NCBI GenBank assembly: GCA_002733605.1 | Contig: NVWK01000013.1 | Span: 124,001 to 188,000 of the forward strand | Direction: 5' to 3' | Source of the DNA: Robiginitomaculum sp. | GTDB taxonomy: Bacteria; Pseudomonadota; Alphaproteobacteria; Caulobacterales; Maricaulaceae | Length of the DNA stretch: 64,000 nucleotides | Shown: piece by piece, positions 42,821 through 52,417 of the stretch | Layout: each line of letters starts with the position of its first letter | Position numbering within the stretch: position 1 is the stretch's first letter | Position numbers and translations under genes: made by a program | Notes under the pieces: model-generated | The model's input: only the letters and a program-made list of their open reading frames with translations | The model's database searches: none | Told to the model about the DNA's origin: nothing

Positions 42821-43026
42821 TACAACCTCCTAATTCCTTTAACGGCGCGATTCAGTTGCACAGTATCCACATTCATAGTTAATGAAGTGATAAAACATTC
42901 TCCTTTTAGCAGGCTCTCAGTGTCATTTATTTACGCGCCCATATTAGCGTGCGGCCTTCAAAACAACTTGCTTTCCTGCGCGTTTTAGCCAGAATTCCGA
43001 TACGTGCCCGAACATAAGGAGTTTCA

Positions 43027-43554
43027 ATGCGTATCCCGACAATCTGCACCCCGCTTCTGTTCGCACTGACGATAACACTGTCCGTAAATTCTTTTACGCC
43101 AGCCCACGCACAAGACATGGCCCCGAGCCTGAATCTAAAAACGGCACAAACCATTCGCGATGGCTGCCTCACTTACGCCAAAGCCAATAATCTAAGCATG
43201 GCCATCGCCATTTATGATGCTCACGGGCAATTGAAAACATTCACCCGCATGGACGGCACCTCGCTCGGCACCGCCAAAGCCGCCCACTGGAAAGCCCTCT
43301 CCGCCGCAACATACCAATATACCACCGCACAAACCGCCCAGTGGAATGTCCCAACAGCCCCCGACATAGCTACTTCGCGTGGCGGCATCCCGATCAAAAC
43401 AAATGACGGCAAAGCCCTCGGCGGCATAGGTGTTTCAGGCGCGGCCTCTTCTATCGACGAACTTTGCGCCCACGCAGGCCTTAAGGCCGCGGACAAACTG
43501 CTCGGAGCCGAAAATAACACCGACGACGCAAGCACAAAATCAATAGAAGACTAG
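43027..43554 (+). CDS. Exported GlcG/HbpS-family protein
   Basis: The protein has 175 residues with a signal peptide (LTITLSVNSFTPAHA). The domain shows LKTAQTIRDGCLTYAKANNL, MAIAIYDAHGQLKTFTRMDG, GTAKAAHWKALSAATYQYTT, then ATSRGGIPIKTNDGKALGGI and GVSGAASSIDE, which is the GlcG/HbpS family order. Members bind haem or other small ligands, often sensing redox in the periplasm. There is no adjacent sensor gene. Confidence 0.8.
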   Translation: MRIPTICTPLLFALTITLSVNSFTPAHAQDMAPSLNLKTAQTIRDGCLTYAKANNLSMAIAIYDAHGQLKTFTRMDGTSLGTAKAAHWKALSAATYQYTTAQTAQWNVPTAPDIATSRGGIPIKTNDGKALGGIGVSGAASSIDELCAHAGLKAADKLLGAENNTDDASTKSIED

Positions 43555-43584
43555 ACTTAAAGCGCCTTGTCTAAAGCGCCATAT

Positions 43585-44211
43585 CTAAAGCGCCAATGAC
43601 TTCCCGGGCACCAAGGCTGGTAGCTGCATATCCATCACGGTCGTTTCCTTGATCCGTCCACCCGTGCGTTCAGCCACACACAATTTGCCGTCAACCACAG
43701 CCACCATACGCCCTCTTGGCGGCAATTGCTCTAACAAGGCCGTCGGCATCACCCGCACAGACCCACACACCATTATCCGGTCAAATGGAGCCTGCCCACG
43801 CCAGCCAAAACGTCCGTCTCCATGACGTAAAACCGTATTACGACATAAATTCCGCAACCGCTCTTCCGCCTCGTCGCGCAGGGTCTTATACCGTTCGACC
43901 GAGTAAACCCGCGTACATAATTTACTGAGTACAGCCACGCTATATCCACTACCTGTACCGATATGCAGCACCTTGTGATTGGGTGCAATCTGAAGGGTCT
44001 GGCACAAAATAGCCACCGTCAAAGGTGCGAGCAGGCTTTGTCCGCACGCAATAGGAATCTCGCACTCATCATAGCTCTGCATTTTCAAAGCATTGGGCAC
44101 AAACACCGTGCGCGGTATGGCTTCCATAGCGCGTAAAACGGAGGTATCGGAAATCCCGCGGCTCCGAAGCCGCATAATCATATCTACAAGACCGGGTTCA
44201 AGAAACGACAC
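43585..44211 (-). CDS. pcm: Protein-L-isoaspartate O-methyltransferase
   Basis: Pcm repairs isoaspartate residues in damaged proteins using SAM. The 208-residue protein has FVPNALKMQSYDECEIPIAC, GQSLLAPLTVAIL (the usual Ile-Ser is Leu-Leu here), KVLHIGTGSGYSVAVLSKLC (motif I, with His-Ile in place of Leu-Glu), VYSVERYKTL and FDRIMVCGSV. It lies in the alphaproteobacterial pcm-surE-serS order, two bases after surE. Confidence 0.88.
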   Translation of the reverse strand: MSFLEPGLVDMIMRLRSRGISDTSVLRAMEAIPRTVFVPNALKMQSYDECEIPIACGQSLLAPLTVAILCQTLQIAPNHKVLHIGTGSGYSVAVLSKLCTRVYSVERYKTLRDEAEERLRNLCRNTVLRHGDGRFGWRGQAPFDRIMVCGSVRVMPTALLEQLPPRGRMVAVVDGKLCVAERTGGRIKETTVMDMQLPALVPGKSLAL

Positions 44212-44213
44212 GC

Positions 44214-44984
44214 CTAATCCTCGAACAATGCGCCCAAAGCGGTCGCTGTCTTGTAATGGGTGTGATCAACATGAATAGGCGTCACAGAAATATATCCGTC
44301 ATATACGGCTCTCAAATCGGTGCCCTTGGGCGGATTGGATTTTCCGGCCCCGTAGGTAAGCCAGTAATAATGCCCCCCGCGTGGATGTTTGCGTTTGTCC
44401 ACATCACTCATGATAAAATCGCGTTTGCCCTGAATAGTCGCATGAATGCCTTTGACATCGCCTGCGTCCACATCGGGGAAATTGATATTTAGGGCCACAT
44501 CCTTGTCCCAACCTGCGTCCAAAAGCGTGCGGATCAGCTTAGCCCCATGCGCCAACCCCGAAGACCAGTTCATCTTGCCACGCCCATAGGTGCTTAGCCC
44601 GCGGGCTTGCGACAAAGCAATCGAAGGCACACCCATTTGCAAGCCCTGCAACGCCCCGGCCACTGTCCCGGAAAACCCGATATCCTCGGCAATATTTTGC
44701 CCGTGATTAATGCCCGAAAGCACCAAGTCCGGCGGATTGTCCTTTAAAATATCGCTCATCGCGACAATCATACAATCTGTCGGCGTGCCGGACACCGAAT
44801 AGGTTTTGTCCTCTATTTTTCGAGCCACAACGGGATTATGCAAGCTCACCCCGCGCGACGCCGCAGACTGCTCCTGCGCAGGCGCGACAATCCAGACATC
44901 ATCGCTCAACTCCAGAGCAATTTCTTTTAAAACCGCAAGACCGCGAGCCTGAACCCCGTCATCATTTGTCAGCAATATTCTCAT
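44214..44984 (-). CDS. surE: 5'/3'-nucleotidase SurE
   Basis: SurE is a metal-dependent nucleoside monophosphate phosphatase. The 256-residue protein has [20 protein letters not shown] (metal-binding DD), VAPAQEQSAASRGVSLHNPV, GTPTDCMIVAM, LVLSGINHGQNIAEDIGFSG and NINFPDV. The ATG overlaps the serS stop (TAATG at 44984). It forms an operon with serS and pcm. Confidence 0.96.
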   Translation of the reverse strand: MRILLTNDDGVQARGLAVLKEIALELSDDVWIVAPAQEQSAASRGVSLHNPVVARKIEDKTYSVSGTPTDCMIVAMSDILKDNPPDLVLSGINHGQNIAEDIGFSGTVAGALQGLQMGVPSIALSQARGLSTYGRGKMNWSSGLAHGAKLIRTLLDAGWDKDVALNINFPDVDAGDVKGIHATIQGKRDFIMSDVDKRKHPRGGHYYWLTYGAGKSNPPKGTDLRAVYDGYISVTPIHVDHTHYKTATALGALFED

Positions 44985-46258
44985 TATTTCGCAATCATCT
45001 CTACACCGCCCATATAGGGCACCAATGCTTTCGGCACAGTGATCGTCCCGTCTTCGTTTTGATAATTCTCAAGCACAGCCACCAGCGTACGGCCAACCGC
45101 AAGGCCGGACCCGTTCAGCGTATGCACAAACCGGTTATCCTTTTCACCCGCCTTATAGCGCGCATTCATCCTGCGCGCCTGAAAGTCCCCGCAATTGGAA
45201 ATACTGGAAATCTCGCGGTAGGTATCTTGTGAAGGCAACCACACTTCAATGTCATAGGTTTTACGCGCCCCGAAACCAAGATCGCCCGTGCACAATTCAA
45301 TCACTTTATAAGGCAACTCAAGCCGCTTCAAAATTTCCTCCGCGCACCCAAGCATGCGCTCATGCTCGGCCTCACTATCTTCGGGTTTGACAATAGACAC
45401 CATCTCGACCTTGTTAAACTGGTGCTGGCGGATCATACCCTTGGTATCCCGCCCTGCACTGCCAGCCTCTGAACGAAAACACGGTGTATGGGCCGTCAAC
45501 CGCATCGGCAACTCATCCGCGCCAAGAATTTGCTCACGCACAAGATTCGTCAGAGACACTTCCGCCGTCGGGATCAAATAATGATCGCCAGTCGTCTTAA
45601 ACAAATCCTCTTCAAATTTCGGCAATTGCCCCGTGCCGTACAGCGCCGGCGCTTTGACCATAAATGGCGGTACAATTTCCAGATACGCATGTTCGTCCGT
45701 TTGAATATCCAACATCAACGCCGCCAACGCCCGATCCAGCCGCGCAAGCTTGCCTTTCAATGCTACAAAGCGCGCCCCGGACATTCTCGCCGCAGCCTCG
45801 AAATCCATCATGCCTAGCGCTTCGCCAAGATCATCATGGGCTTTCGGCTTGAAATCAAATGTCGGGAGCGTGCCAACAACCCGCACATCAACATTCGCAT
45901 CCTCATCCGCCCCGTCCGGCACGCTCGCAAGCGGCAGATTAGGCAGGCTGGCAAGAAGATCGTTAAGAACCCCCTTCTCGGACTCGATTTGCGCCCCCAT
46001 CATGGCAATCACATTTTTAGCCCCGGCAACTTCGGTTTTCAGGCGCTCGGCCTCCTCTTTATCCCCGCGCCCCATCGCCGCCCCGATCTGCTTGGACGCC
46101 TTGTTACGGGCCGCTTCCGCGTCTTGCTGAACCTTCAAAGCCTGACGGACAAGTATGTCTTTATCCAAAATCGCCTTGGACTGCGGCTCCATGCCACGAC
46201 GGGCCCACTGGGTATCGTAATGGTCAGGATTTTCGCGGATGGCTTTTATGTCATGCAT
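44984..46258 (-). CDS. serS: Seryl-tRNA synthetase
   Basis: The protein has 424 residues, with the N-terminal coiled-coil arm (about residues 30-100) and class II motifs: [20 protein letters not shown] (motif 2) and the C-terminal [20 protein letters not shown], then [20 protein letters not shown] (motif 3). It charges tRNA-Ser and, for selenocysteine, tRNA-Sec. Typical length. Confidence 0.97.
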   Translation of the reverse strand: MHDIKAIRENPDHYDTQWARRGMEPQSKAILDKDILVRQALKVQQDAEAARNKASKQIGAAMGRGDKEEAERLKTEVAGAKNVIAMMGAQIESEKGVLNDLLASLPNLPLASVPDGADEDANVDVRVVGTLPTFDFKPKAHDDLGEALGMMDFEAAARMSGARFVALKGKLARLDRALAALMLDIQTDEHAYLEIVPPFMVKAPALYGTGQLPKFEEDLFKTTGDHYLIPTAEVSLTNLVREQILGADELPMRLTAHTPCFRSEAGSAGRDTKGMIRQHQFNKVEMVSIVKPEDSEAEHERMLGCAEEILKRLELPYKVIELCTGDLGFGARKTYDIEVWLPSQDTYREISSISNCGDFQARRMNARYKAGEKDNRFVHTLNGSGLAVGRTLVAVLENYQNEDGTITVPKALVPYMGGVEMIAK

Positions 46259-46340
46259 ACTGGTCTCGATTCATCAAGGATCGTCTAAAAGAGTGCACGC
46301 TATAGACATAAGCTGTGCGCACGGCAAGCACGAGAATGCG

Positions 46341-47474
46341 TTATTGTCCGCGTTTTGTCATCAAATATGTGGCAAAGCTCGCCAACCAGTGCGAGCCGCT
46401 ATAATGGGCATCGGTCACGGCCTTCAAACCGGCCTCGCGGTGCACGGCCGCACTGGCATTTAACGCCCCGATGCGCGGATCACCATCAGGCAAACTCGCC
46501 GCGATATTTTCAAGATTCCATGCCCGTGACAAATTCACCCCGTCCAGATGCACCAGCTTACCATCAGATGCATCCTTCACAATCCCCGGAGCCAGCCAGT
46601 CGCCAGACCCATCCGTCGGCAAATCCGGCAAAAATCCGGTCAGCCAACGGGCAAATTCACGCTCGTCCAAAACACGGCGCATCAAATCAGCCTCCATCAA
46701 ACACGGCGACAAAAAATCCTCTCCGCTCGGCTCATAAGCCAACGGACAAGCTTTATCAGCCAAATGATAGTCTTTCGAGCGCGAAACAATCAACGCTTCC
46801 ATATCTGTGTCGCCAGAGACCCGCGCCCAGTCCAGCATCAAGCCAAAGGCAAAGGCCGACTGGTTATGGGTGCCAAGCCGGATTGGATACGCCAGTTTCG
46901 GCATCCAGTTTTTCAAACGGCCTGCAATCATCTGCTCTAAGGGTTCCAGTGTCGCCAACCATTCTTTCGCCTGCGCATCATCCCATTCCCGAAGCTCTGC
47001 GGTCAATTGTAACAACCACGCCACCCCGTAAGGACGCTCATAAGATCCCCTGTCCGAATTCTCGAAATACGCCATTTCACCCGCGATATTTTCAGGCGTG
47101 AAACTTTCTGACAATTTAGCAATTGCCTCTGCGCGCCACGGCGCATCCTGTGGCCCCACATGCAAAAGCCGCACAAGCAGCCAATGCCCGTGCACCGAAG
47201 AGTGCCAGTCAAAACAGCCATAAAATGCAGGATGCAATTGGCGCGGCGTGCCAGCATCCGCGTCACTGCTCATGGTATGGCCAATTTTATTGGGATATTC
47301 CCTGTGCACACACTCCAGCGCCAGTTTCGAAAACCGCCCAGCTAAATCAGGGGTAACAACACTCTGAACGCTGGAAATTTCAGAAGGCGTAGAGACCGAC
47401 GCACCGTCACTCTGTCCACACGCGGACAAAACCAAAACCGAACTTAGAAACAAACTTGCACGTAATACTGACAT
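46341..47474 (-). CDS. DUF2891-family lipoprotein
   Basis: The start is the ATG at 47474 with AGGGG upstream. A lipoprotein signal ends VLVLSAC. The body shows KLALECVHREYPNKIGHTMS, HPAFYGCFDWHSSVHGHWLL, ENSDRGSYERPYGVAWLLQL, LAYPIRLGTHNQSAFAFGLM and HLDGVNLSRAWNLENIAASL, the conserved blocks of DUF2891. It looks like an alpha/alpha-toroid fold with a possible enzymatic site. The function is unknown. Confidence 0.85.
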   Translation of the reverse strand: MSVLRASLFLSSVLVLSACGQSDGASVSTPSEISSVQSVVTPDLAGRFSKLALECVHREYPNKIGHTMSSDADAGTPRQLHPAFYGCFDWHSSVHGHWLLVRLLHVGPQDAPWRAEAIAKLSESFTPENIAGEMAYFENSDRGSYERPYGVAWLLQLTAELREWDDAQAKEWLATLEPLEQMIAGRLKNWMPKLAYPIRLGTHNQSAFAFGLMLDWARVSGDTDMEALIVSRSKDYHLADKACPLAYEPSGEDFLSPCLMEADLMRRVLDEREFARWLTGFLPDLPTDGSGDWLAPGIVKDASDGKLVHLDGVNLSRAWNLENIAASLPDGDPRIGALNASAAVHREAGLKAVTDAHYSGSHWLASFATYLMTKRGQ

Positions 47475-47533
47475 AACATTCCCCTGATCACATTGAAACG
47501 TAAAGGAAAACGCCGGTAACTTCAAAGTAAATT

Positions 47534-48433
47534 CTACTCCTCGGCCTGCCCGTCAACGCTCGCCGTTTCCGTAGACTTCTCACCCTTGTCTCCGCTCTTG
47601 TCCCCACTCTTGTCCGAGGAAGGGCCAAATCCGAATTTCTTCATTTTCGCGACACTGGGAACCGGCGTCATTGTGTAGCTATTTCCGGCAATCAAAAGAG
47701 TATCTGCACCAAGGTCGCGCAAATCTTTAATCCCAATCACCTGCATAGCGCCCATTTCTCCAATATTAAGGCCGCTCAGCACAGCCCCGTCTTTTAAGGC
47801 CGTAATAGTAAGGGGCGCAATCTCTGCATCCTCTGCATTCCCTGTATCATCCCTCTTTATATCATCTCTCTTGGGCGTGATCCCAATATGGGTCATTTTA
47901 GGCACCAGAATCGACATAGGCCCGCCAAACATTTTCTTGTAATGGGATTTCCCATCGCCAGTACCATCTATCAATTCCGCAATACTGTGCGTACCGGATG
48001 TGTTTTTAAACGCGACAGTAAAATCAATACTTAAGCCAAAGCGACCCTTTGTTTCTTCTCTGGTTTTCTTCACAAGACTGGAATCTTGTAAACACAATTC
48101 GCCTTTTTTGCTTAAATCTCCCATTTTTTTAAAATCAACGACCTTACCGTCCTCGGCGACCATAAAATCCGTTTCAACATCCTTGTTTCTATGAAAAAGC
48201 CGGGCCGGTAATTTATCACCCTCATTTGCCTTCAAGCGCATATTGGCAGTAGTCTGCACTGTATCAATGCGCCCGGGTTTCATCCCGTCAAATTTCTTAA
48301 GCGCTTTGACCAGTTTCTTCGCAGAAAGACATTGCGTCCCCGTTTCGAAATCCTGTGCTTCATCTGCCAAAGCCGTCAGTGGCAATAGTGAAACACTCAA
48401 CAAGCTAGTGAAAGTCAGAATTATTTTGGACAT
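47534..48433 (-). CDS. Exported protein of unknown family (299 aa)
   Basis: The start is the ATG at 48433 with GGGGAG upstream. The signal peptide (LTFTSLLSVSLLPLTALA) is followed by an acidic-basic alternating body with KRDDIKRDDTGNAEDAEIAP and a C-terminal tail of DKSGDKSGDKGEK repeats. Two cysteines (TGTQCLSAKK and ELCLQDSSL) could form a disulphide. I do not recognise the family. It is downstream of nothing in its operon and is divergent from the LptM-like gene. Confidence 0.65.
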   Translation of the reverse strand: MSKIILTFTSLLSVSLLPLTALADEAQDFETGTQCLSAKKLVKALKKFDGMKPGRIDTVQTTANMRLKANEGDKLPARLFHRNKDVETDFMVAEDGKVVDFKKMGDLSKKGELCLQDSSLVKKTREETKGRFGLSIDFTVAFKNTSGTHSIAELIDGTGDGKSHYKKMFGGPMSILVPKMTHIGITPKRDDIKRDDTGNAEDAEIAPLTITALKDGAVLSGLNIGEMGAMQVIGIKDLRDLGADTLLIAGNSYTMTPVPSVAKMKKFGFGPSSDKSGDKSGDKGEKSTETASVDGQAEE

Positions 48434-48590
48434 AGAACTCCCCATATAAGTTGGCCATATAAGTAAGCCATTGATATACGGCTATCACATACAGCCATGC
48501 CAGTGAAAAGTGCCAGTGAAATATTCGTAATTTGTCAGATCGCATTTTATTCTCGACGTGGACGGGTTTTGCCCGTATAGAAAATTTATT

Positions 48591-48815
48591 ATGGAAACAC
48601 GAACGCACCGTACACGTCTGGGCAAACATATAAGCAGACATATTGCACATTTTACCGCGCTGGCATTGGTCAGCAGCTTTGTGCTGAGCGCCTGCGGCAT
48701 TCGTGGCAAGCTCGAAACACCACCGCCTCTTTGGGGTGACAAAGCCAAACAGGACCAAGCAGAAAAACAAAAGGCAGAAAAACCACAGGCAGAAAAACAA
48801 AAGAGCAATAACTAG
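48591..48815 (+). CDS. LptM-like small lipoprotein upstream of lysA
   Basis: The product has 74 residues. A signal peptide ends ALVSSFVLSAC and continues CGIRGKLETPPPLWG, which fits the LptM (formerly YifL) pattern C-G-x-x-G-x-L-x-x-P-P. LptM helps assemble the LptD-LptE outer membrane LPS translocon in gammaproteobacteria. The tail is a Lys/Gln/Glu repeat (EKQKAEKPQAEKQK). Location just before lysA matches the usual order. The start is the ATG at 48591; the earlier ATG at 48558 is less likely. Confidence 0.75.
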   Translation: METRTHRTRLGKHISRHIAHFTALALVSSFVLSACGIRGKLETPPPLWGDKAKQDQAEKQKAEKPQAEKQKSNN

Positions 48816-48880
48816 CGCCTGCTGGGTATTGCTCGCACCAATCTTCCTCATATTTTTGATTTTTTTACAACGGTAACTCC

Positions 48881-50146
48881 ATGCGACATTTTCACTTTCA
48901 AGACGGCCAGATGATGGCCGAAAACGTTTCCCTACACACGATCGCCGACGAGGTCGGTACCCCCGTCTATGTCTATTCCGCCGCCACCCTCAAACGCCAT
49001 TATCAGGTCTTCGAACAGGCCATAAGCGATATGGACGCCCTGATTGCCTTCTCCGTCAAAGCCAATTCCAATATCGCGGTTCTGGCCCTGCTGGCAAAGC
49101 TGGGCGCTGGCGCAGACGTGGTCAGTGGCGGCGAGCTGACCCGGGCATTGATGGCCGGCATGCCTGCACAAAAGATCGTATTTTCCGGTGTCGGCAAAAC
49201 CATGGACGAAATGCGTGCCGCCCTGGAAGCGGATATTCTACAGTTCAATGTTGAATCCATGCCCGAGCTTTATGCGCTCGACGCCACCGCGCGGGCATTA
49301 AACACGACCGCCCGGATTGCCTTTCGCATCAACCCCGATGTCAGCGCAGGTGGCCATGCCAAAATCACCACCGGCAAAGCCGAAAACAAATTCGGCATCA
49401 ATATAGATCAGGCCGAATCCGCCTACGCCGAAGCGGCCAGTTTGGGCAATATAGAAATCGTCGGGATCGACATGCATATTGGCAGCCAGATCGACACGCT
49501 CGCCCCTTTTAAAGCCGCCCTAACAAAAGGGATTGAACTGATCAAAACCCTGCGCGCATCGGGACATAATATCCGCAGTTATGATTTTGGCGGCGGCCTC
49601 GGCATCCCCTATAATGAAGACGAAAACACCCCGCCTCTGCCCGCGCTTTACGGACAGATGATTGCAGAGGCCACCATTGGCCTTGACCTGAAAATGATTT
49701 TCGAACCTGGACGCTTGATTGCCGGAAATGCTGGCATATTGTTGTCAAAAACTGTCTATGTCAAAAAAGGCAGTGTCCGCAATTTCATCATTCTGGACGC
49801 CGCCATGAATGATCTGATCCGGCCTGCGCTTTATGATGCCCATCATCATATAGAACCTGTCACTTTAACCGAGAACGGCGCGCCAACCCAAACCTATGAC
49901 ATTGTTGGCCCTGTTTGCGAAACCGGGGATACTTTTGCCAAGCACAGAGATTTGCCCGAAATCAGTGCTGGCGATCTGATTGTTATCCATTCGGCTGGCG
50001 CTTACGGCGCTGTGCAAGCGGGTCAATACAATACCCGCCCTCTCATCCCCGAAGTTCTGGTCAGCGGCGACAAATACGAAATCATCAGAGAACGCCCAAG
50101 TGTCGAGGACATTTTAAAAACCGAACATATTCCTGACTGGGTTTAA
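48881..50146 (+). CDS. lysA: Diaminopimelate decarboxylase
   Basis: LysA makes lysine from meso-diaminopimelate, using PLP. The 421-residue protein has AFSVKANSNIAVLALLAKLG (PLP-binding Lys), GADVVSGGELTRAL, KFGINIDQ, GIDMHIGSQI, YDFGGGLGIPY, EPGRLIAGNAGILL and GPVCETGDTFAKHRDLPE (active-site Cys), AGAYGAVQAGQYNTRP. Full length. Confidence 0.97.
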   Translation: MRHFHFQDGQMMAENVSLHTIADEVGTPVYVYSAATLKRHYQVFEQAISDMDALIAFSVKANSNIAVLALLAKLGAGADVVSGGELTRALMAGMPAQKIVFSGVGKTMDEMRAALEADILQFNVESMPELYALDATARALNTTARIAFRINPDVSAGGHAKITTGKAENKFGINIDQAESAYAEAASLGNIEIVGIDMHIGSQIDTLAPFKAALTKGIELIKTLRASGHNIRSYDFGGGLGIPYNEDENTPPLPALYGQMIAEATIGLDLKMIFEPGRLIAGNAGILLSKTVYVKKGSVRNFIILDAAMNDLIRPALYDAHHHIEPVTLTENGAPTQTYDIVGPVCETGDTFAKHRDLPEISAGDLIVIHSAGAYGAVQAGQYNTRPLIPEVLVSGDKYEIIRERPSVEDILKTEHIPDWV

Positions 50147-50158
50147 GCCAGATTAGAT

Positions 50159-51004
50159 TTAAGACGTTTCCTCTTCGGGACGCTTCTTCTCGATCATCCG
50201 TACACTGAGAATGGAAATCTCGTAAAGGATATATATGGCCCCGCCCAGTGCGATCTGTGTGATCGGGTCTGGCGGTGTCACGAAAGCGGCAAACAAGGCA
50301 ATCCCGACAACCGCATACCGGCGTCCTTTTTTAAGAGCGTCAGAGCTGACAATCCCCGCCCGTCCCAAAAGGCTTAGAACAACAGGGAGTTGAAAAGACA
50401 GGCCGAACGCAATGAACAGTGTTGTCGCAAGCCCTAGATATTCGCTGACTTTTGGCAGAAGTGTCACGGTCGCGCCTGTACTGAACGCTTGTTGCTGACG
50501 CAGGCCAAATTCGAGCACATACGGGAAAATAAAGAAGAACACCATGCTCGCCCCCACCAAAAATAGAAGTGGGGAAACAATGAGATAGGGCAAAAACGCC
50601 ATCTTCTCATTCTTGTACAGCCCCGGCGCAACAAAACGGTAAATCTGGTAAGCAATCACCGGAAATGACAGGAGTAGTCCCCCGAACAGAGCCAGTTTCA
50701 GCTTCACAAAGAAAAATTCCAGCACTTGCGTATAGATCAAATCCCCATCCAGCCCAGGCTTGCCCTGTTCTATTAAATCAGCGCTCACCTTGGTCACCGC
50801 TTGCTCAAACGGCAAGACAAGCAGATCAAAAATAGGGCGTACAAAAAACAAACAAATGACGAACCCGATGATCAAGGCGATCATGGAATATATCAACCGC
50901 GTCCGTAGCTCTTTCAAATGATCAAGCAAGGGTGCCCGGCTATCTTCTATATCGCCGTCCCCATTTGCATCCGGGGACGTTCCGGTTTCCAACTTAGCTG
51001 TCAT
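50159..51004 (-). CDS. tatC: Sec-independent translocase subunit TatC
   Basis: The start is the ATG at 51004, overlapping the tatB end by 11 bases; a longer frame runs back into tatB. The 281-residue protein starts with a short polar tail then LLDHLKELRTRLIYSMIALI (the twin-arginine signal recognition site), followed by six membrane helices (for example LALFGGLLLSFPVIAYQIYR, FVAPGLYKNEKMAFLPYLIV, FGLSFQLPVVLSLLGRAGIV). It is the receptor and core of Tat export. Confidence 0.95.
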   Translation of the reverse strand: MTAKLETGTSPDANGDGDIEDSRAPLLDHLKELRTRLIYSMIALIIGFVICLFFVRPIFDLLVLPFEQAVTKVSADLIEQGKPGLDGDLIYTQVLEFFFVKLKLALFGGLLLSFPVIAYQIYRFVAPGLYKNEKMAFLPYLIVSPLLFLVGASMVFFFIFPYVLEFGLRQQQAFSTGATVTLLPKVSEYLGLATTLFIAFGLSFQLPVVLSLLGRAGIVSSDALKKGRRYAVVGIALFAAFVTPPDPITQIALGGAIYILYEISILSVRMIEKKRPEEETS

Positions 51005-51362
51005 CTTTAGCCTCTTTTGGATCACCATCTTTTGAAGAGGCTTTAGGCGCCGGAGTGCTGACATCCGTACCTTCACGCAAATCCTTATCAAGTGCGCGCA
51101 TATCTTCCTCAAACGCTTCATCGGAAAGGTTGGAAAGCTTGCCCAGTGATTTCAGCTCGTCCATTTCACGGCGAAGTTCCGCCAACTCGTCGTCTTGGCC
51201 AATCTGGTCAAATGCGTCTTTAAATTCTTGGCCCAGCATTTTCAGCTTGGCGACGAATTGCCCCGCCTTACGCATCATACCGGGCAAGTCTTTTGGCCCG
51301 ACCACAACAAGGGCCAGGATCGCAATGACGAGCATTTCTGAGAAACCGATTTGCGGGATCAT
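50994..51362 (-). CDS. tatB: Sec-independent translocase subunit TatB
   Basis: The protein has 122 residues with an N-terminal helix, IGFSEMLVIAILALVVVGPK, and DLPGMMRKAGQFVAKLKMLG, the Tat-type short membrane helix with hinge G-P and amphipathic helix. An acidic C-terminal region (DDELAELRREMDELKSLGKL) follows. The Glu at position 8 marks TatB rather than TatA. It sits between tatA and tatC. Confidence 0.93.
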   Translation of the reverse strand: MIPQIGFSEMLVIAILALVVVGPKDLPGMMRKAGQFVAKLKMLGQEFKDAFDQIGQDDELAELRREMDELKSLGKLSNLSDEAFEEDMRALDKDLREGTDVSTPAPKASSKDGDPKEAKDDS

Positions 51363-51380
51363 GGCCGCGAACTCTTTAAA

Positions 51381-51587
51381 TTACTTTTTTTCAGATTTGG
51401 GCGGAGTGATGTCAATCGCTTCTTCGGCGGCATCAACATCTGCGTCCGGATCATCTTTCAAGCCTTTTTTAAAGCTTGTAATCCCCTTGGCCACATCACC
51501 CATAATCGCAGAAATTTTGCCCCGGCCACCAAAAAGCAGCAGAACAAGCACACCAACGATCAGTAATTGTATGGGACTGGCAAACAT
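51381..51587 (-). CDS. tatA: Sec-independent translocase subunit TatA
   Basis: The protein has 68 residues: a membrane helix [20 protein letters not shown], then [20 protein letters not shown] (amphipathic helix) and an acidic tail. The F-G-x-x-(K/R)-(L/I) hinge is typical. TatA oligomers form the transport pore. It is first in tatABC, 65 bases after scpB. Confidence 0.93.
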   Translation of the reverse strand: MFASPIQLLIVGVLVLLLFGGRGKISAIMGDVAKGITSFKKGLKDDPDADVDAAEEAIDITPPKSEKK

Positions 51588-51652
51588 AGATATCTCCTAA
51601 TGGGTTTTCCCCTTTGCCCCTCTTTACGCCCTTGTTTGCCAATCATCAAGCC

Positions 51653-52417
51653 TTAGTCGTCCAAATCCGGCTTGTCATCATCCTCCAGATAGTCCGTAAC
51701 AAACTCGCCCTCGTCATCGTCTTCGATCGGGTCTTCGTCAATATCGAGAGACAACATCGGAATAGGCACTTCGAAATCTTTTGGCAGACGGGAATCGAGC
51801 AAACCGGCCGCTTTCAAATCTTCCCGCCCCGGTAAATCCGTAAGCTGTTCCAGATTGAAATGGGCCAAAAAATCCTCTGTAGTCCCATATGTCACAGGCC
51901 GGCCCGGTGTCCGACGACGACCGCGTAATCTCACCCAGCTCAATTCCATCAACACGTCCAACGTCCCAACCGATACAGCCACGCCGCGAATGTCTTCGAT
52001 TTCAGGCCGCGTCACCGGCTGATGATAAGCAATAATCGCCAAAGTTTCGAGCGCCGCCTTCGACAGCTTACGCGGGGTTTCTTTCATATCGGTCAAATGC
52101 GGCTCCAGATCAGGCGCGGTTTGAAACCGCCACCGCTCTGCCACCCGCACCAAATTCACACCGCGTCCAGAATAATCCCGCGCCAAACGCGCCAACAATA
52201 CCCCCACATCACACCCGTCCGGCATGCGTTCACGCAAGGTTTCCACATCAATAGGCTCAACAGCCGCAAACAAAAGCGCTTCCAGCAAACGTAATTCCTG
52301 CTCGATCGGCTCCCCGTCCCCGCGTACATTCAGACGGTCATTTAAACTGATGATATCGTCTTCAATACCGGCAGCAGCCTTTTCAACCCGCGAGGTAGGT
52401 TTCGATGTATCACTCAT
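51653..52417 (-). CDS. scpB: Segregation and condensation protein B
   Basis: The protein has 254 residues. The winged-helix pair shows LRLLEALLFAAVEPIDVETL, then RKLSKAALETLAIIAYHQPV, TRPEIEDIRGVAVSVGTLDV and GRRRTPGRPVTYGTTEDFLA, all ScpB hallmarks. The N- and C-termini are acidic. It pairs with ScpA on SMC to organise the chromosome. It overlaps scpA as ATGA. Confidence 0.95.
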   Translation of the reverse strand: MSDTSKPTSRVEKAAAGIEDDIISLNDRLNVRGDGEPIEQELRLLEALLFAAVEPIDVETLRERMPDGCDVGVLLARLARDYSGRGVNLVRVAERWRFQTAPDLEPHLTDMKETPRKLSKAALETLAIIAYHQPVTRPEIEDIRGVAVSVGTLDVLMELSWVRLRGRRRTPGRPVTYGTTEDFLAHFNLEQLTDLPGREDLKAAGLLDSRLPKDFEVPIPMLSLDIDEDPIEDDDEGEFVTDYLEDDDKPDLDD

